DNA from: Thelephora terrestris
Lineage: Eukaryota; Basidiomycota; Agaricomycetes; Thelephorales; Thelephoraceae
DNA: 64,000 bases
Reading direction: 5' to 3'
Assembly: GCA_015956445.1 (NCBI GenBank)
Contig: WIUZ02000020.1
Location: 558,001 to 622,000, forward strand
The position numbers were made by a program, and so were the translations under genes. The notes beneath the pieces are model-generated. The model did not search any database, was not told where the DNA came from, and was given only the letters and a program-made list of their open reading frames with translations. Below, one piece after another: positions 45,161 through 57,800 of this stretch. The stretch's first letter is position 1, and each line of letters begins with the position of its first letter.

Positions 45161-46594
45161 TGTGAGCAAGCCCACCACCGGAATGCCACAGGCAGCAAAA
45201 ATGCTGTCGAAGATAAAGCGACGATACCCTGGGGCGCCATTACACGACAGCGGGCGCGCAATGCTGTCCGAGTCACGTGCAACAGGATTCATACGCGGCG
45301 CTACTGGTACTACGCCAAGTGGCTTCGAAGTGGCTCCATCGTGTCGGGGTGCCGAGCCCCAATACCATCAAAAGGTGGACAAAGATTTGGGGCTGTATCC
45401 TACGGAAAACGGTCTATCGTTTTGAAAATAGCTGTACTACCGCTACACCGCGGACAGATTGGAAGAAAATCCAGGTAAGCTACCGAACACATTCCCCTAC
45501 GTCGCTTGTTCTCATCTACGAACACCGAAACTAGACACTCAACGTTGGAAACCGCTTTACGACTCCCTGAAGCGCGCCAGTCTGCATGCGTTCCGGCATT
45601 GGTACTGGTTCAGGCTGGTGCGCGCAGGCGATATCGGTGCCATGATGCGGCTCTGGATAAAACAGTTTCTACGCTCCAGCGCATAGACGACGTCAGCGAG
45701 ACCGTGAAAGCTGACGCTCCTCCACGAACAGCGCCCTGGGGATGATCTTCTGCCACACATACCCGCTTCCGCTTTGGAAATGGCTGGAGAATTAACCCCT
45801 TCTCCGCCCTGGCAGCCCGGCGCTCAGATCTGGAGTTAATCTCGACGCGTTCGAACAGGTCCAGCAGCTCGGGGACATCGGGGACACAACATCGCACCTG
45901 TTCATTGTCTTGTCGGAGAGGAGTTAGCTACACCCAAAAGCCTGGATAGCAATGCTTGACTCCATCGAAAGCGGGCTTCCGGGGACTCAAAGGACCCGAT
46001 ACCGTGCGGTTCTGGTCCAGCGGCTGGATCGGTGGATGACGATCTGTCACGGTCGAAATCAACTTCCCCGGAAGTGTGCGAAAGAGGGTGCAATATGAGG
46101 GGTTCAAGGAGGCGTGGTAGAAGTGACGATAATTATTCGTAACCGTGTCGTGAGTAGAATCTCGTGCATCGTTTTAATTTTACTCAAACCCGAATCATGT
46201 AACCCACCACGAACCCACGAAACTGATGTTCCCGTCAGTGCGTCGGAGCAGACAGTATTCCGTTGAGCAGAGGTCACAGAGCCTTGAGCTTGAAATCGCA
46301 CCAACATATGTCGCGTTCAGGGTACTATCTACTTCAAGTCTAATATCTAGATGCTACAGCAACTCTACTAAAAAAATCGGAGAGTTTACATGAGTGCGGA
46401 TAACGGGCTTTGGTGAGGTGAACGACCTGTGTGGGTCATCGCGAAGAGGTGCGGAGGCGGTCGTCGAACATTAACGTGGGGCGAAAGGGGAGGTGGGAGA
46501 GGAGATCGGAAATCGGGGCCCTTCAGACGGCGGGCTGCGAGCCGACCTTGTTGATCACCGAAACTAATGTGCAGGGTTCACCTTCACAAGGCGT
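45161..46594. other. Intergenic region between copies 3 and 4
   Basis: 1.4 kb holding the 5' flank of copy 3 (homologous to 38,762-39,100, for example GATTGGAAGAAAATCCAGGTAAGCTACCG) and unassigned sequence. The minus frame at 45,610-45,897 contains VPELLDLFERVEINSRSERR but no family is recognised. The 3' flank of copy 4 follows. Confidence 0.4.
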
Positions 46595-49500
46595 TCAGTC
46601 CATCGGATTGAACCACGGTGCAAGCGGAGGCGAAGCCGAAGCCCCAGACGAAGGCGACGAAACCGTCGTCGGTATCAACTCAAACACGTGTTGGATCGAC
46701 ATGTTCCTCATCCCAGGTTGAGGCGCTTCCATATTCATCACTCCGTGTATCCTCGATTCCTGCGAAACGGCCTCGTCCTGAGAACCCTCGAAGAGGGCCT
46801 GGGAACAATTCGCGCCTCGGCCGTCCCAAATGCATTGAAAGTCGTTCCCCATCCCCGGGATGACCTGGACCAGCCGGCCGGTCGCTACGTGGCGGACCTC
46901 GATGAATCGGCCATCGAAGAGGAGGATGTAGGGCGGGTGCCACGCGATTCGCTCCGCCATTCCTTCCCACTCAACTACACCCATACGACGACTCGGCTTC
47001 CCGATTTTGTCGACATAGACCCCAAAGTCTGTAGATAGTGTTAGATCACCCAACTTTCGAGTCTTTTGCCCAAAAGATTCACCATCGTAACAGAGCAAAA
47101 ATTCGTCTTTGTTCGACCTGAACACACCCATGGGCTTGCACCACTTGATCTTCTTCGCGAGCTTCTCCAACCGGGGGTCTTCTACCCGAGGGATGGAAAC
47201 GCTCTTTTCGCTGGGCAGGTGTCAACGAGGGCATCCCTGAGCTTCGAGTCCCCAGCGTAAAGACGGCTCACTCTGAGAGGCCCATAAGTTCAAATCCTTT
47301 ACTGCACAAAATTACGATGCTTGTTTCCAGAAACGTTAAGTCGTGCGAGTCCAAGGGCAACAAGAAGTCCTGGAAAAAAGGCTCAACGTCTCGAAAAGTA
47401 GGGGCTCATGCAGGACCTACACGATAAATGCGAAACCACTCGGACCGCATAGACCGCAGACTAAACCTAGACCCGACCGGAAGTTGTGCTTTTGACTTCT
47501 CGCTTGTCTTCTCAATGATCGGTTCAAGGAACCTGAATAAGCTACCAGGCTAGAAGGTGGCACTTAGTCAGGGGGCGTTGATCCTAAAATGTCAAAATCA
47601 CCCACATTCTTCTTCCTCATATAAACGACCAGCGTCCTGCCGTCAAGATTGCCGACACTAAAGTATTGCACATCCCTGCCCCCGCTGAGCTTTTGGGGTG
47701 CCTGTGAAGCGTTCGCTGGTGCAGGTGATGTAGGCAAAAGTGCCTCGATATGGTAGGCAAAGAGCGACTGAGACAGTCATAAGCATCAAACAGGCTACCT
47801 TAATCCTCATTTCGTACTTTATCTGCGAGTACGAGGAAGATGCTGTAATCTTCCAGCATAGCACATTGTGTCACACCCCGGAGGTGAAGTGCTCGTCGCA
47901 TCGCTAGAAAACACTTGGAATGAGGTAGGGTCGAACAGGAATCAGTGAAGATTGTTACACCGCGAATCATTTCTGGCCCCAATCCAAACCCCTTCCGCAC
48001 ACCCAACGGCCACCAAATCACGGCCATCAGGGGCAACTGTAGCCCCGGAAAAAGTCGACACAGAGAACGTAGGGATGTGCAAGATCGCTTACCGAAAGCA
48101 GCGGAACAAGTGACCTTGCCTGTAAAATTCCTATCGGCGCCCCACGGCAGCCCCGCGTTCGTCGGAGACACCGGCGAAAAGAACGTATCCATGTTCAAGG
48201 TTTTCACCTCAAACACCTTGTTCGATTCCTGTGCGATCCTCCTCAACCTGATAGCTTCCTCCAACTTTGCCTTCCATTCCAACCGCGCTTGGGCAGACTC
48301 CGCGAACAGAGTGGAAAGACCTCCAAGTCGACCTTTGTGGTGGACCGTACAAGGGTATACCACAAGAGTACCATCTATGACTCGGGGACTCCCACCCGCA
48401 GCATTAGGACTCACGGTTTTGTCTTGATCCCCCGCACCCCTCTCATGATCTACATACAGCGGCCCCTCGCCTCCTTTGGTCGGAGGATCTGTGAACGACC
48501 CTAGAGAAAGAAGATCCAAAAGGATAGGCTGCACAACATGTGAGGGATTAGGTGGTTCTGTATGAAGTTTGGTGTGACTCACCCACCGATATACCTGGTA
48601 CTTGATGACCCCATCTTTCTCAACGGGTCTCGTCATAACAACTACCGGGGTTCGTCAGCACGGCCCAAGAAAATAGACCATAAGAACAAGTCCCCACGAT
48701 AGTTATCGAACAGAAAGGCGATAAGCTCCGTCCACCCATTCCATTCGAATCCTGTCTCGGGCTGTCGCCAGAACTTGCCAGTATGGATCAAAGATCGATT
48801 CTCGTTGAACAAGTCCATGTCCTACCCAGAATCAGTGTTGAATATCCAATGGTCATACGGATAAAGCAATTAACAAGCATACGATGTTCTCGCCGGCTTT
48901 GAAGTCCATAACACGCTTCAACCCATCCGATGTAGCTGCGAGGTCCGTCATAACATCCAAAATCGCAGGTGACCTCAATGACGTTGGGTCTGTGCTGCGG
49001 TTAGAGATGTGGACTGCGCACATGTTTTAAACATTGGAAAGCAGATAATCACCGTAAGAGCCGGGGTAGGCACGAGGTTCGTCGGTTAACGGCCCTAACG
49101 ACCAATAACCCTGCCGGCTGGAACGTTTCAAGGCTCGTACTGACCCATTGATACCCGAATCTCCACCCACGGACCACGGGTAAGTGGGTGAGCGGTTCAT
49201 GGCATCATCTGTGCCTGGCGATCGGGTTGGGTGTTTTTTCCCGTCTGTGCAAATCAGCGAGATGGATGCAAAGTTTCCCGTGTTGTACGCACTCTCCGTC
49301 GGCGAAGCAAACAGGGTCAAGTTTGGGTCCGCAATGTAGCGCCGATAACTGCAGAGAGTGGAAGCATGTTATGGTGTTAGTTGCATGAAGGGAAACAACA
49401 CTAACCATTCGCGTAGAGTTTCGACCACCTCCGTCATGGCAGGTCTGACACCAGGTTCTTGGTGCAAACAGCCGAGTGTCATGCCCCACACCTTATCTGT

Positions 49501-50742
49501 TACTCCTGGGACTTGCGGACGACCGGGCCGTTCACCGTCTATAATCTTCGAGATAGTGACTGGACCCGAGAATTCGCTGAACGGACACTTTCCAGTGAAA
49601 ACCTTGAACGGGATATATATGTCAGGGGTGAATCATCCATCCCCTCACCAAAAATAGGCATAGGGAGACGCAAGTACTGACCTCTATCACAACCATTCCA
49701 AACGAGAATACGTCTGCTTCTCGCGTGTTTTTATCGCCACTCTTGAGAACCTCTGGTGCGGCCCATCTAGCGGTATACCCCTGCACCGCTGTTACGAGGA
49801 CGGAGTTCGTCCCACGGACAACCGAGGTGAAGCCAAAATCCGTCAAACGGGCCCGCCCTCTCTCGTCGACAAGAATGTTGTGCTAGTCAAAGGTTATTGA
49901 TACAGCTCAAAACAGCCTAGAGCAAGTACTTGCCCCATTCAAGTCTCCGTGGGTGGTGTAGTTTGCGTGAAGATAGGTGAGACCTTCTGCTACATCCAAT
50001 AACTTTGCAGAGTAATGTTATCAGTCGAGTAGCAATCGTGGAGGGAGAGCTCACCAGACAAGTTCGATTCGCATCCGGATTTTTATCGAGATACTCTGAT
50101 AAAGTCCCATTCACCATCCACTCCGACACAAATTGCAAGGGATCTCGGGTAACGCCGATGAAAGCGACGACATTCGGATGTCTCATCCTCTTCCACATGA
50201 CCGCCTCCTTGCAGAATGCCTACGGTCGACCGGTATCTCCTTGTGAGCGCAGAGCAGATAGGCCAATACCGGACACGAACCCGCTCAACGCCCTGGCGAC
50301 TTTGCTGGGAAATTCTCAAGCATTTGATGCAGACCCTGTTGCCTCCGTACGTGCCTTCCCATACGTCGGCGAAACCGCCGGAGGCGACCGGCTCAACACC
50401 GACTCTTGAGACATCGCCAGGAATGAAGTACGAGGATGGCAGGGTCGTATGGTTGCCACAAATGGTTTGTAGTTTGTGTAGACACCGTCGGGTAACATCG
50501 TCAGCGATCGGAGTGACATCAAGGGCCTACAGAGTCCGGCTCTTCAGCTGGAAAGAGACCGCACAGAAAGTGGTACGCACTTGATCAAGGAAATCCACTA
50601 GCCGAGTCAAGTCCGATCCCTGAAGGCTGGACAAATACTGCTCTTCTTCGTCGTTTTGGAATAAGCAATAGAGATTTCGTAACAGATCAGTAGAAGAAGT
50701 TCCGAGCGCATAAAGGTGCTGCAAAACTCGGGAAGTGGACAT
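46595..50742 (-). CDS. Copy 4: diverged TKL kinase-PH-CNH chimera (DH region lost)
   Basis: Start MSTSRVLQHLYALG at 50,742, stop at 46,595. Order: helical leader; kinase (ASGGFADVWEG, VCIK, WKRMRHPNVV, HGDLNG, DFGFTSV, RWAAPEVL; 50,400-49,400); linker (LTLFASPTESAYNTGN, 49,360-49,150) like that of copy 1; a short DH remnant (VMDFKAGEN, near 48,890); PH (ENRSLIHTGKFWRQPETGFEWNGW, MTRPVEKDGVIKYQVYRW, GRLGGLSTLFAESAQARLEWK; 48,820-48,190); CNH (47,950-46,595, with WEGMAERIAWHPPYILLFDG). The most divergent of the five. The catalytic loop has Asn where the others have Lys (HGDLN), which may weaken catalysis. Shares architecture with copy 1, not with its neighbours. Confidence 0.72.
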
Positions 50743-51843
50743 CGTGGATCGCTCTACTCCCTGGATTCCGCAGGCGGTGCAAAGGCCATCGGATACGGGG
50801 TAACAGCCTCAGCCTCTCCATGATCAAGATAGTACATCACGTGCCACAGGTCGAATTTTTAAGCATGCTCTTCCTTAGGTCTGCATAACACCAGAGTCGA
50901 CCAGAGTGCTTCTCAAAGTTTCTCACCATCGGCTGGTCATTGTACCGCCCAAATCCTCATGGAAAAGTTTGCCCTACGTTGCGGAACACAGCCGGCGGTG
51001 CAACAACTAGCTACATACCGACCCCCGAAGCGAAGACTTACTGCCAACCATTCCACCCGGAGTCCCACTACTCGATAAGTCAACGTGCAAGTATCATCAC
51101 GCACTTGCGGCACATATGATTTCTCCTCGTGGAGCAGATCACCTTTCCTTGTTGGCCAAACATCTGTTCGCGAATGTTGCAGCCTGTTGGCAGCCTCATC
51201 TCAATCAAGGACTTGCCAGTAATGCTCCACCTCCTGTTCTCATCGAGCAAGTATGCATCCCGCCAGGCTTCAGCTCTGGGCTCGTATTGTCGCGACAAGA
51301 GTACTTTGTGTCCAGCTGGAATTATGCATCAGGGGGTATTCGCCTCAGTGAAAAGCTTTCTGCAGATTATCGGCAGACAATTACGCCGGAATAGAGAGCT
51401 CCGTTTCTGAGTGGCTCACTTCTTTACCTCGTCGGTTAGAGGCTTCTCAAGCCGTCTCTCGCGAAATTGTCGTGCCTGAGGCGAAGATACCAGAAGCCGC
51501 GACAGCATCTTTGGGATTCAGAGTGCTGCCTGGCTCAAACAACGGCTTGCAGACAAGTACAGTTCTCCATCTTAAAAAAGTTACCAAACTACACATGCGA
51601 AAATAGACATATATATTAGTCCAAGACCGCACCAACACTCAAAACGGTCAGCACCAGTGCGAACAACGAAATCGGGAGAGGTGGATAAACCGTACAGATC
51701 ACCTTGAAGAAGAAGAAGGAAGTGCGTAGACGAGTATCGTTAATCATTAACAACAGGGTAAAGAGGGGGGGACAGAACTGGGCTGATGAGAGCGGAGGAA
51801 ACCAAGAACCTCCAGACGTCGAGAACCTATCTATGTTCATCGA
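50743..51843. other. Intergenic region between copies 4 and 5 with the second copy of the coding relic
   Basis: The relic at about 51,170-51,420 (minus: SRQYEPRAEAWRDAYLLDENRR) and the following 3' flank (51,540-51,840) match 39,200-39,860 closely, including TACACATGCGAAAATAGAC. It marks a duplication boundary that lies between gene units. Confidence 0.5.
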
Positions 51844-54800
51844 TTACCGAATCGAATATGCCGGGTTCAGCTTTGGCGAATGCGGGGGCGAATTCGACTG
51901 GTTAAAGTACGACGCGTGCGAAGGCGACGCCAAAGACCCAGGCAAAAACAGCGGGACCGTCGGAATCAGCTCAAACACATGCTGGGTCGTCACTCCTCTC
52001 TTCCCAGGCTGGGCCGTCTCCATATTCATCACCCCATGTACCCTTGGCTCCTGTGAAACTACCTCATCCCAAGCACCTTCAGAGATGGCTTGAGCGTGAT
52101 TCGTGCCCCGGCCGTCCCAGATGCATCGCATATCGTTTCCGGAGATGACTTGAACAAGACGGCCGGTTTCAACGTGGCGAATTTCGATGAATCGGCTATC
52201 GAAGAGCAGGACGTAGGGTGGATGCCAGGCCACTCGCTCTGCCGTGCCTTCCCACTCCACCGTACCCATAGGACGACTTGGGTCTCCGTGTTTGTCGACA
52301 TATAACCCGAACTCTGTAGCAATCATCAGGTCCCCTTGTGTCAGGTTCTCCGGTAAAAAACGCACCATCATAACAGAGCAAGAACTCGTCTTTGTTCGAC
52401 CTGAACATGCCCATCGGTCTACACGACTCGGCCCTCCTCGCAAGCCTCTCCAATCGGGGGTCTTCCCTCTGGGGGATAGTGACGCTCTTGAAGCTACCCG
52501 GATGTTAACCAAGTCATCCCACTTCCGCAAAGGAGGCGACTCACTCTGAAAGGTCCATGATTTCGAAACCCTTGCTGCACAGGATCACAATTCTCGCTTT
52601 CAGGAACAGCAAATCATAGGAATCCGAGGGCAAGAAGAAGTCCTGGGAAGAAAAAGGGTCAGCTTCTCCAATCCGCAGACAGAAGACCGGAACCTACACG
52701 ATAAACTCGGAACCACTCTGACCGCTGAGACCGTAGGCCGAACCTTGACCCGATCGAAGGCTGAGGTTTCGACTTTTCGTTTATCTTTCCGATCACAGGT
52801 TCGAGGACGCGGAATACGCTGTCAAGCTGAAAGGTAACTTTCGATCAGGCAACGTTGACTCTGCTAATTCAGAAATTGCCCACATTCTTCTTCTTCATGT
52901 AAATGACTAGCGTCCTGCCGCCAAGATTACCAACGGTAAAGAACTGGACATCTTTGTTGCCGCTGAGCTTTTGGGGTGTCTGTGAAGCGTTCGCTGCTCC
53001 GGGCGAAGAGGGTACAAGGGCTTCAATGTGGTAGGCAAAGAGCGACTACGATGATCATCAGCGTCATACAGGCTGCTAAGTTCCTCGTTTCGTACCTTGT
53101 CCGCGAGTACGAGGAAGATACCGAAATCTTCCAGCATGGCGCATTGAGTCACCATTCGTAGGTGCAACACTCGTCGCATAGCTGGACACACACCCCGAAT
53201 AAGGAAGAAGCACATCGGAAGCAGAAATGATACTTACACCGTGAATCATGTCTAAACCCGATCCACACTCCTTCCGCGCATCCTATGGCCACCAGAGCAC
53301 GACCATCAGGGGTAGCTACAAATCCCGATCAGCGCAGTAAATGTGCAGAGGTCCTGCATGACGTACAGAAAGGAACGGAACAAGTGACCTTGCCCGTGAA
53401 GTTCCCATCATTATTCCACGACGGTCCCGCGTTCGCCAAGAGCGTAGGAGCGTAAAACGTGTCCACGCTCAACGTCTCAACCTCAAATACCTTATTCGAT
53501 TCTTGCACGACCTTCCTCAGCCCTATCGCTTCCTCCAACTTGGCCTTCCACTCCAGCCGTGCCTGAGAAGTCTCAGCAAACAGAGTGTAAAGACCACCCA
53601 ATCGGCCGTTATGGTGGATTGTACAGGGGAACACAGCTCGACCGTCGTTAACGGCCTCGGGACTCGTACCCGCAGCGGGGGAACTAGCGTTTTGGGCTTG
53701 ACCATCCACCTCCTTCCTGTTACTGCCACCGAAAGGTAACAACCCGCCACCTCGCCGGGTTGGAGGATCCGTGAAGGTTGCTAAAGTGAGCAGGTCCAGT
53801 GGAATGGGCTACACAACGAGTGAGGATTTGTAGTCCAACCTGAAATGAAAATTGACTTGCCCGTCGGTACACTTGGTACTTCGTGATTCCATCCTTCTCC
53901 TTGGATTTCGTCATAACAACTATGAGAGGTTCGTGAGATGAGGACACGCCAGATAAGCACAACTCATACGGTAATTGTCGAACAGCAGAACAAACAGTTC
54001 CGTCCATCCGTTCCATTCAAATCCTGTATCAGGCTGTCGCAAGAATTTGCCAGTGTGGATCAATGATCGGTTCTCGTGGAGCAAGTCCATATCCTACTGA
54101 GCGTTAGCGTTGAACGCGCATTTTGAAAAGGCAAGACAGACGTACGATGTGCTCTCCAGCTTTGAAGACCAAATTCGCGTTATACCTCCACAGCTCGACC
54201 TTCTGCTTTGCCGACCAGACTCCAGGTTCCGTCTCCTTTCCAAGACCCTTGATGACATCCAAAACGGCAGGTATAGTATCCAGATCCTCATGCCCTGCGG
54301 AGGTTTCCTCGAGAATACCCTTCAACAGCAACTCGTAACGAAGGAGACGAGGGATAGGCCTGTTGATGAAATTCTTCATATCCAGTCTGTGCGCATCAGC
54401 ATGTCGCACGCATTGCTAGAAGAAAACCGGGAAGGGATCAGAAACACCCGGATGTGACGAAGACAACTGGAAGATTCACATCAACAAAAGCCTTGAACTG
54501 CGGGTTATTTGCCATCTCATCGTCGATCCGATACGCCGCGATAGGGTAATTCGGAACGTACTCCAGATACGCGTCCCTAAAGGTCAGAACCGCATCATAC
54601 ATTGGCGCAGTGATACTCCTGATGATCGGATGTTCCTCTCTCTGAATCTCAAACAACTGGTCCAGGAGTCGCTTGTGATGCGCATGCAGTTCACCAAAGT
54701 TGTGGAACACGTCTCGGATGAAGCTTTCCAGTCGGTCGCGAGGGATGATCGGTGGGTCCATCGAACGCAATGGCCGGACGTACATCTGCAGTTGGTTGTG

Positions 54801-57800
54801 AAGGCTTTCAGTAGGAAATCCGGAATGCACGCTTCAGACGTACGTATTCGATGTTTTCCAGGTCCTTGACGTAGGCCATCTCTCCCTGGATAAGCTCAAA
54901 GATGATCCTGTGGAGGACCGTCAGCCAATCTTCCCCGTAATCTCTGACCGTGAGCGAGGAACACTCACGCCTGACGCTTCGCCACCTGCTTTGGAATTCC
55001 ACTCCTCACATCCTCAGGCACCAGGTTGTGCCACTCGAACTTCCCTGTCGGACCCTTGCCCATAGCCGTCTGGAAAGTCTTCAGCTGAGCGACGCCCTGG
55101 AGGTTCCTCATGGCCTCAACCGCTTCTTTTAAAAAATCGACGTCAGGATTCCCCTCCGCCGTCCCTGACCGGATTGCCTCAAAGACGACGGGGTATTTGT
55201 GTAGGTGCTCGGAAGGGCGATTGAGCCAATGCTTGAGATCCATCTTGTTCACATTGTCCGGATGTCGGGGGCGTTGCTTAAAGAGAAGCACAGGAGGGTC
55301 AGTCTCCAACGGCCCATAACACGTTCAAGGAAATCTAAACATACTTCCAGGAACACCCTGAATTCTCCGTTGTTTTCTATCTCCTCCTTCAGTTTCTTCT
55401 CCGCGTCCGCCAAGTTGCCAATGTAGGTGGGGTAAGCCAATCGGAACTCGGTCGCCGCATTGAGAAAGATATCCCCAATCCTCGAAATAATCTCTCCCTG
55501 CTCCCGTTGCCGAACGTACATTGTCTCGAGCAGGAGACGGTTACATTCACGCAGATCGAGGATATTCCCAAACACTTCATCGATAAATCGATCGACGTCG
55601 TGTTTGATGACGGGAGGGTCCGCGTTTCTCAGGGGGCGAATGAAGACCTTGTAGAAACGCGTGAGCTTCTCGCTCGAAGACGTCGTGGGATCCGTGACGT
55701 ACCTCTTCGATAAAGTCCAAGTCTTTGATGTACTGTTGTTCTTTCGCAATGACCTTCCGGATGATTCTAGATACTCGAGTTAAGCCACATGTCGCCCCGG
55801 TGATCAATGCCATACGTTTGACGTTTGACTTCGCTTTCGGGTAAGGATGCAAGGATTTCTGGTGGTAGCGCTTCTTGCCACTCGATGCTCTGAATGGATG
55901 ATAAGAAATGTCTTTTCAAATCCAGCAAACTCAAGAGAAGGTACATACCGCCCTCGGGGGTGGGACCTCGACCGCAGGTGTCGATAATAGTGACGCAGAT
56001 TGACCCTAAATCCGCAATTCAAATTCCCTGAGCAAAGTCATCGCATCCCTTGGCTGCGAAGCGATGCTTACCCGTCTCGGACACGAATACGCGTAGCACG
56101 GATGTTCATCCACGCAACAAGGAGTGTAACACTTGGTAAGATACGTCACAACTCCGGTCGGGAGTTCCTCCATCTGAATTGGAGCATCTGATCCTCCCTG
56201 CTGGTCGTCCAAGAACATATACACATCCTCCACACCGTCAGTCAGAGCCCTGCCGCCCCACTCCACCTCGTAGAAAAAGAGCTGGCTTTGGAGACTACGG
56301 GCGACTTCGATGGCAGCCCTCCTGTCATTTGTTGAGATGCCATGGTTGATGAGCAGCTCCCGCTGTATCTGGGCTTGAATGGTCGACTGGGTAATGATGA
56401 CCGTTAAGCGCCATGCCACTCTACGACAGCTCGGTGATACTCACCACAATGTCCTTTCCTGTGAAAGCCCTGGGGTACGGAATGCTGCCTTTGACATGAG
56501 TCCCCCGAGGAACGCGATCCCTCAAACGAACAGCAAGATGTGACAGCAGTGCGAGGTTAACGAATAAACTTTCATCTTCCTCAGAGTCTGTGTAAAGCCC
56601 TTCGTCCTCGGCATACTCTACATCGGGGTACTGATCCTGCGAATAGTTGTCCCCAAGCGGAACGGGCATCTTGATATCCGCATAAGGCTGGGGTAAAGAG
56701 CTAACTCTGGAGATAGTGGAATCGCCCCGGTAGAGACTTGTACCCACAGAAGACGAAGGTCCAATAACAATGTGTTCACCACCGGTGTTAGTAGACGTTA
56801 CGGAGCTGTTTCGGTCAAGGTTCACGTGCGAGTACGATGTTGAAGCAGAAGGACCACGAGACAACGTCATGTTTATATTTTCAGTATCTGTGAATCATTC
56901 AAGCCAATGTCAAATGATGCTTTCTCGGAAGAAGAAAAACTCTTACAAGATGGGGAATCCGTGTGGGGATTTACCAGTTTACCGGGCGGATAGGCTTGGT
57001 GAGGCAAAGGCGGTAACACGTAAGAAGTTGAGCTATCGTTTCTGTAGATGGGAAGGCCAACGCCATTGGATTTACTGGAGCCCGGGTAGGGTGGATACGG
57101 ATCTTCAGTAGGTAAGGCGGGTTCAGGCATGTGGGTTATCTGAGTGGGCATTGAGGGAATCTTGGGCGGAAGAGGCGGAGGAGCGGTTTTAGCTCTTGAC
57201 AATGTCGCTTGGTCCCCCCAGCCGTGGATAGGATCAACGTCATCTTGCGGGTACAGCGATGTCTGTGGCATCTTCGGCGACGCGGTCGATCGTGACGACC
57301 CAGGACGGAGGGTGGACCCCAAATGAGAGGGCTGAGAGTTCCTGGGATTAACGGAAAAGTAGTCGTTTGATGGACCTCCGCCGTTATGATATCCGTTCGT
57401 GCCATTAGAATTAGAAGAAGGGGAAGAGATCCTGGGAGGTCTGGAGCTGGGAAGATCGATTCGAGCGGATAAACGGTTTGGAGAGAGAGCATAAGTAGAA
57501 TAGAGTAGCTTACGAGTCTTGACTGCGGGCAGAAGAACGAAATGGATGAGGTTCCGGCATCCCATGACTGCTGGAGGTTGGGGATGAGGGAGTGTTTCCG
57601 GGGATAGGAGGAAGTCGCCTTCTTGCAGCTTGTCCTTGAGATTGAACTGATGAGGATCGTTGAGCGGAAACGGCTGATTGAAGATAGTAAGAGGTTAATG
57701 GACACGGATTAGAGAGATGGAACGAGGCTGGGTGGAAGTTCGCGTACGTTGGGAAGCGATAGTGTAAGATGGTGTTCTAGGCAAATTGGAAGAAGATTCG

